Made by a program: the position numbers and the translations under genes. The notes beneath the pieces are model-generated. The model was given only the letters and a program-made list of their open reading frames with translations, ran no database searches and was not told where the DNA came from. This document shows positions 44,071 to 55,211 of a stretch of DNA of 64,000 nt, piece by piece (within the stretch, counting starts at the first letter, position 1; each line of letters opens with the position of its first letter). Location: the NCBI GenBank assembly GCA_047495785.1, contig JBLDXI010000020.1, positions 1,054,001-1,118,000 on the forward strand, in the 5' to 3' direction. This stretch comes from Lepidodermella squamata. Its lineage: Eukaryota; Gastrotricha.

Positions 44071-46988
44071 CTACTTTGTTCCGCATCCTCTCATCGTACA
44101 ACCTTGAGTTCCAGCGCCATGGCTAAGAAGAACTCGAACTGTTTCAGTCTTTCCATTAGCAGCCGCCAGCATCAGAGCAGTTTTCCCTTCCTTATCCCGC
44201 AAATCAACCTCAGCTCCTCTTTCAAGCAGATAGAACACAATAGGAGTATGTCCCTTGTTACTCGCTATATGTAGAGCAGTCTGCCCTGTAGTTACAGTTT
44301 TGGCGTTGACGTCACAGCCACGCTCCACTAACGCACTGACAGTTGCCAAATGCCCGGCATCTGCCGCGTAGATCAAAGCAGTGTTGCCAAGATTGTCCCT
44401 CGCATTCACAGACGCACCTTGACTGACCAAATAGTAAACTAAGCTCGGATTTCCGTTTCCAGATACCAGGATCAGCGGCAGCTTTCCTTCGTAATCTTCC
44501 TTAACGTTAACATCAGCGCCGGCGTTGATCAGTAGACCAAGCACAACTTCGCTTTGGTTGCAGGCGGTGGCTCGATGAATTGCAGTGCCGTTCGAGTTCC
44601 TCCAACGGCAGTCACCTCGCATTTGGCGATCGCGCCAGTTCATGTTAAGATAGCCCAGTCTTATGAGGTTCTGCAGTGTTGAAAGGTCACCAGTTGCAGC
44701 TGCATCGCACAATTGACCTTGTTGCCTCTCGATTAGAGCGGATCTGTCCTGAAAGTAAAAAAAGACCAAACATGATACCTAGAGTAAATCCAATAGAGAT
44801 ATACGGTAGTAGTCGTTATAGGGGTCGTTGTGAGAGCTGAAAGAGATAGATTCAAAACTGAATGGCGGAAGAGTTGAGGGAAACATACGTCTACATTGCC
44901 CGGGGGTGGACCAGCGACCACTTTCTTGGCAAATAATCACGAATGGTCCATCCAAGTAGTAACCAGCATTGCAGGCACTCGTTCGACTCGCCCCAACAGT
45001 TGCAGAGGCCGAAGCACTATTCACAATGTAGCCATTGGGGATCTGCGGCAACGTCTCACAAGCTTGATATGAATAGTAAACATTTGAAAAGGAATCGATT
45101 GAATAGTAAACTCACTGATTATTCTCGAGCAGATTCCGGGCTGACTCCAAGAGCCGGAGCTTTGGCAAGAAATGCTAGCAGCTCCATTCAGGACATAACC
45201 CTGGTTGCAGCCAATGGTTCTCATCGACCTGACGGTTGATGATCCAGAGCTGACCATACCATTTGCAATGTAAGGGACGGATTGGCAAGTTACAGGCGGT
45301 GGTGTAACGGTCGCCGGAGCGTTGCATTGACCCATTCGCGGACTGAAAGAGCCGTCATTGATGCAGTAGTAAACTTCGTTTCCAGAAACGTAGAATCCGG
45401 AGAGACAAGCTAGGCGAACAGCTGTTCCAGCGACGATGATGGAGCTCTCGGGAAGGGTGCTTCCATTAGGATCGATGAAGTAGCCAAAAGTGGCAGCAGG
45501 AATCACACACTATGGGAAAACTTAAAACTTAACAATGAGATTTCACAAGGATTAATAGTTGTTTACCCTTCCAACAGGACGACCGCCAGTGTTAGAAGGA
45601 ATGCAAATACCAGGCTGCGACCATACGCCGTAGGCGTAGCATACAATGACGTTAGCCCCACTTAACGCAAAACCAGTGTTACAAACAACAGATCGAGTTG
45701 CTCCGACTGTTGCCGATCCCTCGTCGATATAGCCGTTCTGAACTATTGGCACGTTTTCGCAGCCGACATTTGAAAAAGAAGCACCGGATACAGGGAGCCT
45801 ACGCACGGCAGCTACATTCGCCAACGTCGTTGGCAGGGTTGTTGAAGTTAGTTCTAAAAGACGATCCACCTAACCAAGTATACTGATAAGTTCTACGCCA
45901 TACCTCGTCTGATCTTGACAAAGTTGTAGATCCATGGCAAAGCGGCGCAAAGTCTATTGTAGATCGCAGGATTTTCCGGTGTGTATCTGCTACAGGACAG
46001 GTCGCTATGTGACACCAATCCGATGAGGAATGTTTTCTTCAACTGAGAATTCTGGCATATAACAGGCGAGCCTGGTTCCCCTACACACGGGTCGGGTTTC
46101 GTCGTCTCGGTATTGCCTCCTGCACACATTTTCGCAGGTGATAACAGCAATCCCCTCATCCTAGTCCAGGCAGTTTGGCAAGCAACTGCAGTCAGAAGAG
46201 GTAACTGCCCCTTACGTAAGATTGAGGAAGCCGAAGAGTTCCATCCTGCAATTATACCCGTTATACACGAGTCGATACCCGTTTGCTGTCTCTGCTGGCA
46301 CGTGACGTCGTTAGCTAAGGAGATCGGTCGAATCGACGAGCTGCTGTTGACTCGAATCGGAGAGTTGAGTTTGACCAATGCGAAGTCGTAGTTATAACTA
46401 CGCTCGTCATAGTTGGGGTGGACGAAAATTCCAATCGAAGGCTGTGACTGCTCTCCTGGCTCTGTAGAGATGGAGATATCAAACTTCCCAAGGTATGCCA
46501 TCACTCTGTAAACAAAAATTTGCAATAAACCAGCTAATATAATGATGTAGTTACAGAGTGGCATTGGGGGACGTAACACAGCTGGCTGAGGTGAGTATCC
46601 ATTGGTCCGAAATAAGAGTCCCTCCACACCATCGACTCTCCTGTTGGCCGCGAGAGAACGCTTTTAGTCGAACCTAGTCAATCTCAACCTTTATTATCCA
46701 TGTATTTCATGTTATTTTCTGTAAATTCACCATCCATGGGAATTCTCCTGGTGTTGTAACTTCACCTTCGTATAGAGGAGGCTTTCTATAGCTTGGGATT
46801 CCGTCGCCGTCATCGTCTGGCTGGGGGTTTCTGACGTTCCAGTTACCTAGGCCGGCATTACCGACCTGATCTGTTGGTTGATAGTAGTCGTAAATATTCA
46901 TCGAATTTTCGTTATCAGTGTCATCAGCCAATGCTGATGTTAACACTGATAAAATTCCTAATAGAAGAAAACTAAGTTTTCTGGCCAT
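44071..46988 (-). CDS. Secreted serine-protease homologue (catalytically dead) with sushi modules and ankyrin repeats
   Basis: Exons: 46988-46731, 46673-46555, 46505-45904, one near 45870-45568 (5' junction unresolved), 45509-45116, 45062-44889, 44836-44805 and 44748-44071. Signal peptide MARKLSFLLLGILSV, an acidic prodomain, then a trypsin fold opening FPWMVRLK. CGGTLISDQWILTSASC has Ser where TAAHC has the catalytic His (about residue 117). DFALVKL keeps the Asp. GDSGGP is replaced by GEPGSP, so the Ser is Pro. About four sushi modules follow (closing PGIC, MGQC, PGIC, PGQC), then a Thr/Pro-rich mini-exon that restores phase 0, then six or so ankyrin repeats with no membrane segment. The join between the protease and the first sushi exon leaves a one-base phase conflict, so a short exon or an error is missing there. 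The ankyrin join is phase-consistent but rests on the 32-nt exon. Confidence 0.7.
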
Positions 46989-48107
46989 CGCGTCGTGTGA
47001 GATTGAATGTTTTTGTTAATCAAGCGAAAAATTCATGAGTCGTGACAAAAGGGCTATTGTTCTGGAGCTAAGCTCTCACAATCAAGGTTTTTTGAAGTCT
47101 GAACACATTTTTACAAAAATTGCATCAAGGCCCCGGTCACCGTATACTGTTAGCGGCACCCCCGCATGTGAGGCGAACATGACTTCAAATCTCCGTACGA
47201 TGAAAGTTCCCATTCGCAACCTTATCCGAAGAGTATCAACCTTTTAAATAGACCCTGTTTCAGATATAAGGATTGAGAAGGCCTTTCGCGTTTCGCTTCA
47301 AGATGTATCTATAGTCTTGACAATTTGCAAGCTATCAAAATTCATCAGTAACTCAGTAATTCATCAATAACTTCCAGGTTGTTTATTTGAAATCGCACAT
47401 GGATCTAGCATGTCGTAGTTTATTTTTATAGGCCCTCCGCCGGTAGGCGCTATAGGCGCTTTAGATCTAACATCTAAAAATGTGTTAAAGGGCATGTTTT
47501 TGTTTTGAATAAGTCCTTGCCAAGCGCACCTTCCGAGTGTCACTGTATCAACTTCTAGTCTAGCGGATACAGATATATAGCGATCATGCCAACTTTTCTT
47601 TTAACTTCCAGGATCGCTACCAAGCAATTGTTGACACATATTTCCGTCTTAGACTGATCCTGAATTCGGAAACAGGAGCTTCGCTTCCTTAAGAGTAGCA
47701 AAATGTCTGCTGAAAGCTTAGAGACGAATAACATGTTGAAAGGGACACCATGTCTTCTTTAATCCAAATAGGATTTCATTACACCTTCCTATGGAGGGAT
47801 GCAACTGTCGTACGCTGAACATAATCTAATCACGATATAAGAGAGAATAAGAGGTTTAACAGTGGCAAAGATTGCGAACTATTCCGATGAAGCGAACCTT
47901 CTTTTTCAATAGGTATACATGATTGCTTTGATACATTTTACTCGTTATGAGGCTCGAGTCAACGCGCCGAGAGCGTCTATGACGGATGGTGGTACAAATA
48001 AAAATCCTTCACGTGCGAATATGAAATTGAAGGCTACATATATTTTCAAACAACAACTATGGTGCAGAATTCCCCAGTAAAACGTTAATATATATCCAAT
48101 TATCCAT
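46989..48107. other. Intergenic region with no recognised gene
   Basis: No supported coding sequence, RNA gene or clear repeat. Confidence 0.4.
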
Positions 48108-50492
48108 TTATCGGGTTGCCTTGCGGAAATGACCAAGAAGCGGTACCCAAAACACTGCAGCTGCTGTTGAGTTTCCATGTAAGATTAGCCCAATAGACCA
48201 AATTAACTGTCTGGTTATCTGCCTGGAGGCTATAAACGCACCAGCGACGACGAGAGCAGGAATCGCAATGGCGTTAGCCATAGCCAGCTGCAAAGAGTTG
48301 AACTCACTTCCCAGGGCAGGCATCATAGGCTCTTGGCGCAGTTTGAAGACAAGGAAGCAGCATAATATGGCCGGGATCGCGTAAAAACCAGCAAACATGC
48401 CCTGCCATATGATAGTTGATGACGAGGTGAAGCAAAACAGCTGGGTCACATCAAAGTACTGGTCGTCGTTATCAGAGAACATGATAGGGCCTGTCACTGC
48501 CACTGGCGATGGAGCTTCGGTGGATATCATCCAGATTGCAACAACGATGGCGTGAATGACTGTGCAAATCAAATTTCCTAAAATGCTTGGTCGGTGGGAT
48601 TTTCTCCTGTGCTCAAGTATCAAGCTAAGCTCTGGAGGGGCTCCATGATGTGCTGGTTTTATTAGCGGACTTCCCCTGCCGGCAATAGGGCTTCGAACTC
48701 TTATCAGTTGTTGACAAACTTGCGGCGTCAACCGTTTTCTATAAGGCTTGTAGACGCGGTATATGAACGAATGCAATGATAGAAGTTTGGTGAACAATGC
48801 TATCACAGTGATACTTGCTCCCATCGTCGTTAGTGATACCTGACAGTAACACACTCCAACATCGAGAGGGGCGATGAATGCTATAGCTGCAATGTCTTCC
48901 AAGATTGCCCCGAAAACTATAAAGATGTTGATCGAATTTTTACCGGTTACGGAGTACTTTTTGTTCGCCTTCGCGAAGATGCAAATCGCGGTGAAAATCA
49001 TCAGCAAGGTGGCTAACAGGAGCGAGACCATTAGAATAACCAAGAATGCCGCGGGGGATACTCGTCTTACTATGTGGTTTACGCCGGACAAATCTCTAGG
49101 AATTTTTCCAGTTTTGGTTCTCCAAATCGGCTGTTCATATTCTACTAGAGTGTAATAGCTGGAGTTTCGAAGCGTAAGACTGGTCTCACCGTTATGCCAC
49201 ATTCGCGTAATGATGTAGAGTCTATGATCTGTGGTCCAGTATTGGGATATTGACATAAGCCTTCTATCTGCTTCGAGTCGATCTTTTGAGTACCACAGTC
49301 TGAATTGCAGACCCTCATAATTCCCCGATGCAGCAGACTGATTCACGGCAGTCATTACGATCTCGGGTGTGTTCGAGTAGTTTCTTAGGGTAAGATTTGC
49401 TGTTTGCTTTAGATGGAGGTCCCCTTGATGTAGGGAAGTCAACGTTTGCAACATGGCGTCGTGACAAATGTACCTTCGAGTCCAGTCGGGAGAACGGGAT
49501 GCATTTGTTATCAAATCTAGCCGACGGTCGAACTCTTTAGTGTCATATCCAAGCGTTGTGTTCTTATTAGTTGGCAATGCCAACCCCTCATCATTTCCTA
49601 CAAATACAGTAAATTCGTACTGTTGAACCACCGTTGTCGAAGTGCAGCCAGGAGGTAGAGTGATTTCAGGGCTGTAAGGGTCAGCATAGGCGTTGGTAAA
49701 AGCGACAAAAAGGAAACGCGGACCTCGAACTCCTTCTTTGTGAGCCAGGCAGAGAAAGGCCAGTAATCGTGGGGATTCGAAGAACGTCAAGTAAACGATT
49801 CTCGCATTGCTTGACGCTAGAGATTGGGCTGTCTCAGGTGATTCAAAATCGATGATATGAGCAAACCAGACAACGCTGATCGAAGCAGCTTCGAATACTT
49901 CATAGATAACTTTCGCGACAATGAACTCAGATAAATTGCCTGGGAAATAGATCAGGCCGACCTGGAGCCATCTGCCAACGTTTTTAGCGAGATGAAGCAT
50001 GACTGCGAAGTTGTTTTCCTGAGAAGTCACGCGTCGATACAAATTCGGAAAACTTATACGATTGTCGGTAAAAATAGCGCCACCGCACCAGGTCGCAAAC
50101 TGAACCATATTATGATGTCGGGCTATGTCGGAGAAAGTTTTGCAAACGTAGTAGCTCCCAATTACGGCCGGGGCAAGATAGCCTTTTACAGTAGGGTCAT
50201 AGTTTTCCTCCTCGAATTTCGACAAGAAGCTCATCAAATTTTTCGGCGCCAACTCTGCAAGAGAACCTTCATCGGCATAAGTTACCTCAACTCGATAATC
50301 CGTCAGCATGGCGTCATTTGCATTAACTTCGTCTACAGCAACTTGCATTGAAGCTTGACATACTTTTCCGTCCGCTGGCTCACTGCCAGAGAAGGGGATG
50401 AATGCCAACAGTGATAGCCGATCTATAGCCAGAGCAGGCGATAGCAATACTAGGTACCAGGACAAGAGTACCAAATCGTATATCGAAGTCAT
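48108..50492 (-). CDS. GABA-B-like class C GPCR, subfamily B
   Basis: Single-exon 794-aa receptor. Signal peptide through about residue 22 (LVLLSWYLVLLSPALA). The ectodomain opens with the subfamily signature FIPFSGSEPADGKVCQASMQ and carries QFATWCGGAIFT and NLYRRVTSQENNF. The juxtamembrane hallmark WRTKTGKIPRDLS is at about 457-469, where the second Pro of PP.D is Arg. TM1 begins near 480 and seven segments follow, ending with a tail of only about eight residues (GHFRKATR). No coiled coil. It is most similar to the genes at 55212 and 58766, all on the minus strand. The ligand is unknown. Confidence 0.85.
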   Translation of the reverse strand: MTSIYDLVLLSWYLVLLSPALAIDRLSLLAFIPFSGSEPADGKVCQASMQVAVDEVNANDAMLTDYRVEVTYADEGSLAELAPKNLMSFLSKFEEENYDPTVKGYLAPAVIGSYYVCKTFSDIARHHNMVQFATWCGGAIFTDNRISFPNLYRRVTSQENNFAVMLHLAKNVGRWLQVGLIYFPGNLSEFIVAKVIYEVFEAASISVVWFAHIIDFESPETAQSLASSNARIVYLTFFESPRLLAFLCLAHKEGVRGPRFLFVAFTNAYADPYSPEITLPPGCTSTTVVQQYEFTVFVGNDEGLALPTNKNTTLGYDTKEFDRRLDLITNASRSPDWTRRYICHDAMLQTLTSLHQGDLHLKQTANLTLRNYSNTPEIVMTAVNQSAASGNYEGLQFRLWYSKDRLEADRRLMSISQYWTTDHRLYIITRMWHNGETSLTLRNSSYYTLVEYEQPIWRTKTGKIPRDLSGVNHIVRRVSPAAFLVILMVSLLLATLLMIFTAICIFAKANKKYSVTGKNSINIFIVFGAILEDIAAIAFIAPLDVGVCYCQVSLTTMGASITVIALFTKLLSLHSFIYRVYKPYRKRLTPQVCQQLIRVRSPIAGRGSPLIKPAHHGAPPELSLILEHRRKSHRPSILGNLICTVIHAIVVAIWMISTEAPSPVAVTGPIMFSDNDDQYFDVTQLFCFTSSSTIIWQGMFAGFYAIPAILCCFLVFKLRQEPMMPALGSEFNSLQLAMANAIAIPALVVAGAFIASRQITRQLIWSIGLILHGNSTAAAVFWVPLLGHFRKATR

Positions 50493-51605
50493 TATATTAA
50501 GCTTTATCCTCTACAAGTTATCTATTCAATAATGTACGCAATAGCTCAAACATACAAAGTAATGCATACGTCGGGTTTTAAGTCCCCTGTCAGAGTTACG
50601 AGTGCGCTTCCGTTCGTTGGATATCTTACAGACATTGAGCACATGATATGTCCTCTAGTAAGTTTTAAGACGTCAGTTTTGTTACTTATCAAACCGGAAG
50701 AAAAGGAATTCTATGACACACCCCCGAGTCTACAAATGGTCCACGCAGACTCGCCATCAAATTGCTATCAATTTGACGTGATCAGCTTTTTCATAAAAAC
50801 AGGAAACTCCCCGCTCCCCGCTTCAACTATATGTGGTCTATATGTCATTTTACCAAAGGGACAGACTCCTCGAGCATGCGGATTTATGAGCATAGGCTAC
50901 TCGATATGATACCCCACTTTTCTGATTTTTCCAGAAGCGTCATCTGTATGACGTACGTGAGCCACCACCTCAGAAGCTAGCATGTGAGCACGGACCCACA
51001 TCTTTTCATCGGAACAATAAAAACTTTCATCGTACTCTTTTTCATTACCGTAAACACTGAATGTAAACACTCGTACTTAAGGTTGGTCTTATATTCGCTG
51101 CTTTTCCAAAAAAAGTACATTTTAGTTCAAAAAACAATTATATTCGAATCACCCACCTTATAAAAAGGTACTATTTTTTGATGAGTAAAAAACGACTGTT
51201 TTGATAGGCCGTCAATATTTTATAGTCAAAAATGTTCGGAAAATTTTTCACGCACTCATCGCAACTCTCAACACTGGCAGCAATAAGAAAGCGGGCTTTT
51301 CTAGCTGTTTACTACGAATATAAATTTGCATTTCATCAAGGCTTCAAGTCCGCGATGGGGAGTGGAAGGGGCTGTAAGGTTAAAATTTCTAGAGGCTGTC
51401 GTATTTGAGCGCAGATTTGAGATAATATGAGCCCAAGGGCAGCCTTTTCGCTTTCTTATTTCAAAAAGTACTTGAATATAAGGTTGAATAACTAATATTG
51501 CCTCGGCAAAATATTTTTTCAAAAAGTTCTCTTTTAAACGGTGGTACTCTTTTAAACGGCGGTCTACCTAATGATCGAGCCTCCCTTAAGTACGAGTTTT
51601 TACGG
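50493..51605. other. Intergenic region with no recognised gene
   Basis: I see no supported coding sequence or structured RNA. An open frame at 50532-50909 has no domain or splice support. Confidence 0.4.
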
Positions 51606-51728
51606 TAAACCATCGGAAAAACAATTTTTCAGAAAATTTCGCATTAAACCATCGGAATCGAAAACGTGCATTAATCCATCGGAACACACCATTATTTCAT
51701 CGGAACACGCCATTAATTCATCGGAAAA
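51606..51728 (+). repeat. Cluster of five CATCGGAA repeats
   Basis: CATCGGAA starts at 51611, 51650, 51677, 51698 and 51719. The last three copies are spaced exactly 21 bp apart within CATTAxxxCATCGGAA units. Related TTCCGAYGGTTTCAG occurs in the opposite orientation near 52156, 52264 and 52912. Confidence 0.8.
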
Positions 51729-51780
51729 GGGGTTCTATAAGTTTAGTGGTCATATTTCAAGATTGCCTTATTGATAATAA

Positions 51781-52008
51781 ATGGAATTGTTGCGAAATTA
51801 CGCCTCAGATGATGAGGCAGAAGGTAGGGGCCAATCAATTCTTTTCCGAATCCGCTGATGAGAATAGGAAGACCTCGAAATCGTTGATAAGTCGCCTTAT
51901 GTGATCAATTATGAATTCGACGAGCAGCCAGCGAAAAAAGGAGAAAAACCTTTTTGGCCCGTAGTGATTTCTCGCAATTTTCTTCTCAAATTGCTAGCAG
52001 CGGCCTAG
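51781..52008 (+). CDS. Possible small two-exon gene or gene fragment
   Basis: ATG at 51781 starts MELLRNYASDDEAE. A GTAGGG donor after 51823 and an acceptor ending AAG at 51871 would remove 48 nt, the local intron size. The second exon then continues in phase as DLEIVDKSPYVINYEFDEQ to a stop at 52008, giving 59 aa. The sequence is acidic and not recognised. A second protein-like frame overlaps and runs on past 52008, so this may be the decayed start of a longer gene. Support is only the phase match. Confidence 0.3.
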
Positions 52009-53172
52009 TCGATGCGATCCACAAGGTCATCCAAGGGAGTTACGTCAAGACGGCTATTATCCCGTGTTTCGTGCTTGAGATTTTAAGGCTATGTGTTACT
52101 TTCATATGAAGTTTAACTGCCGCAAATGCTTCGGAAGTAAGTGCTTTATTTGGTTTTCCGATGGTTTCAGTCAGTAATTTGCTGTTACAGCGGGTGGAAT
52201 TAAGCTTTGGTACGCGGTCCACGAAGCTGTCGTCCAACTGGCGAAAGATTAAAACGAGGCATTTCCGACGGTTTCAGACGATAATTAATTAATTTCTCTT
52301 TGCATTTCCTATTGTTATGGCTATCGACGAAGGATGAGCTTAGGGCTATTCCTATAATGCTTACGTTTACGAAGGCTTCATTAAGTAATTCGAGCCAATT
52401 AATATCTATGGTCCGCTGTCGTTGTTGGTTGGTATGAAGGCGCCTCTGATTTTATAATAATAACGCACTATAACTAATAACGCATATGAATCGCTGAATA
52501 ATTGGCTAAAGGCTGAAAGAACTGATAGAGGACTGTCCCGACCTCGCTGCATTTCTCTCGAAAAACGACGATGTCATCAATCACTGGATTTCTGGAACCT
52601 TTGGTTGCTGAGCCTAGACAAGGTCGCGAGCGTGGTCGTAGTACGGCTTTTGTTCCAGCCCAACATCGATTTGTGTTGACGAAACTGTCTGTAGCCGAGG
52701 TCGTGGCAAATTCACCAGCTCTGTTTCTGTCGACGTAGGAAAAAACGGAGGGCTAACAACTCGAAATACGCAACGGGGTGGAAATTTTAAAACAGCTTTC
52801 TAATTATTCGTCGGAAATCAGTATCTTAAAGTGTCGGAATATACTGTTATTGAAATGAAGCTTTTCCGATGAAATAGGATGCATTTTTAATAGCAAAATA
52901 TTTATTCCGATAGTTCCGATGGTTTCAGATAAAAATGGTACGATGAAAGTAATTATTGTTCCGATGATTTGAAGTTACTTCGTGAGCACGTGCGCTACGA
53001 TCCTGGATAATGCCCACAAATCATCGCTTCTTACGTAGGCAGGGATTCGATTTGACACAATCCACGACGCAATCTATTTTGATTTATAAAGCTGACTCGC
53101 AAATTTGATTAATTAGGATGTTTGGTAAGGATAAGTCAAGCTTTCAGCTGTTCTCATTCCATTCAAGCCTTT
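52009..53172. other. Intergenic region with scattered CCGATGG motifs
   Basis: Holds three dispersed TTCCGAYGGTTTCAG copies and looser TTCCGATG variants. No supported gene. Confidence 0.4.
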
Positions 53173-53174
53173 TA

Positions 53175-54845
53175 CAGTGCTCCCTCGATAAAAGCACTGG
53201 GTCGGGAGCCAGACCCGGTCTTTAAACAAGGGAAAGCTATAACGAGGGCTGTAATTGAATGCAGAAGCTAAAAATAGACCGTTTCTACGACTTAAGACAG
53301 TTGGCATGCCAACGCGCAGAAAGAGACGGACACGGATTACGTGTCATTACAAATTTCGCTCGCTGAAGGCTGTGAAACAGTAACACTATGAATTGTAAGT
53401 TCGTCGCCAAGTTTTTATTCTTATTTGCCAGGGCGGCTTTGATTTGACTGGTTAGCCTTGTTTTTTACTCTGATTTCAAGTCCTGCCTGGGGTTAACGAA
53501 CTCAGAATAAAAAAAACCTGGAATCTCATCATTTCAATTTACTTCAAAAATGCCAAGCTCGTCCGATTTCGCAAACAAATTTCATTTGAAATCACAGCTT
53601 AAAAAATCAATCACCTCGGTCAAGATTGACCAGAATACTTCGTAGAATTAGTTAAAAAATGAAAATTGAAACAATTAGGATGAATAATGTATTTTCGACA
53701 ATTTTTTCGCGGTTAACCTGAATTTTTCTTTTTTAAATTCATCGAATTAATGGCATTGAGCAATCACGGGCCGATTTCAAGGCATAAGGCGTGTGGTTCC
53801 GTCAAGAGGGAAGAGGGAACAAGAGGATGTTTAGATTGAATATAGAATAAATTTGTATCTTCTCAGGCGTGATCTCGTTTTCATTCAACTGGCCTATTAA
53901 GATCAGAACAAGGTACAAAATCGGGCAGAAGCTCCCGCCGCCCCTCCTCGGGATGTTGCGATTTTCAAAGTCAAAATTGAATGATTAAAAGTTGTGAAAA
54001 AACCCGTAAAATTGCCAAGACGTTGAGGAATGAAATCGTAGAGTAGTGGCAGCCATTTTCATGTTAGATCAGGCCTATCGACTATCGAAAATCGGCTAAT
54101 AATTCCAATAACTCAGGGAAACTGGAACGAATGAAATCGGTCTAATTTTATGAGAATGAATCCATGTATCGAAATTAAAATAAATCTTAAAACAAGGACA
54201 TGATTCTTCATGATTACGCAACCCAGCCGGGAACAAAATTAGGAAGTTTCATTTTCCTTAAAAAAACACGATTTATATCCCGATTTGATCATGCTAATAA
54301 TGCTGGTAAATGTCAAGAGATTTTCTGGCCGGGAAAAAGCTAAAAAATGAAAAATCAGGGCAGTTCAGATGAGCCTTTTAGTTGATCAGCAATTGACGTG
54401 AAGAAAAATCTGCAAATCAAGGAGATGGAAGATTGACGGGCATTTTTATAGTTATTGAAATGAATTGCTGATTTTGTCTGATAAACTGGCGTAATTTCTG
54501 ATGAAAAAGTTTAACAAAAAAACAAGACGACTTGAGTGGCAGCTAATCCACACACTCTGTTGCGTAATCACAGCCATTTCAAAGCCACAGGAACAGCTTA
54601 ATGCACTGATGATCTTTCAACTCGTTTGGACTAAACTTGAAATAACTGGATCTCTCAAAACCACGACAACGCGACGCTAGGTTTCTAGGAACGCTAATTT
54701 TTCACGCTTAATTTTTTTAATCTATCAAATAATTATTATTTGTTTAATTAAAAATTTACAACTAATTTATTTAGCAGGGTCCAAAATTACGGTCTACAAA
54801 CGAGGGAGTTCGTTTAAGGAGGGTGCCACTAACGAGGGAGCACTG
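53175..54845. mobile_element. DNA transposon with TA target-site duplication (pogo/Tigger-like ends), non-autonomous or decayed
   Basis: CAGTGCTCCCTCG (53175-53187) is repeated in inverse at 54833-54845, with TA directly outside both ends (53173-53174 and 54846-54847). Sub-terminal CTCCCTCGTTT-like motifs recur inside the right end (near 54799-54812) and more loosely on the left. CAG/CTG termini with CTCCCTCG and a TA duplication are characteristic of pogo/Tigger-type Tc1-mariner elements. The 1671-bp interior is AT-rich, and I found no transposase frame, so it must have been mobilised in trans or is a remnant. Confidence 0.8.
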
Positions 54846-54847
54846 TA

Positions 54848-55211
54848 TTCGCCTTTTTTGTTAATCAAGTGCAGGTCAAACAATGGGTATAAACTTCTGA
54901 TGACTTGTTTTGAATTTTTCAAGGACTTCGTTTAAAACTGACTTGATTCGGCGTCCTAATGATATCACACCACCAAAAATGAAACATCTTTTCAATCGGT
55001 CGAAATGACTTGTTTTGGGCTAAAGCTCCGAATGCAACGTAATTTTGGGAATAAGGATCTCTCGCAAGAATAAAGTCAATTGTATTAGCTAAACGGATAA
55101 TTGAAGTAAGCTAAAGCATTACGAAGTAGAGCAAAAATGGGCTAGTAAGTGGACATCCATTAATAAAGTTTCAGTTGCAAGCCCTCGCTATACTCGGCTA
55201 GTGTTGTGTTT
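54848..55211. other. Short intergenic stretch, nothing recognised
   Basis: Between the transposon and the 3' end of the next receptor gene. I see no feature. Confidence 0.4.

Noticed and set aside
45568-45904. A clean exon join between the protease domain and the first sushi exon
   Set aside because: The best donor (45904, phase 1) and the only nearby acceptor give a frame that conflicts with the sushi frame by one base, so the join was left unresolved rather than forced.
51606-51728. CRISPR-like spaced repeats
   Set aside because: The units are short and irregular and the genome is animal; spacing of 21-39 bp does not fit a CRISPR array.
51571-51774. 67-codon frame with repeated PSE/SSE residues
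   Set aside because: The repeats are explained by the CATCGGAA DNA repeat; no other coding sign.
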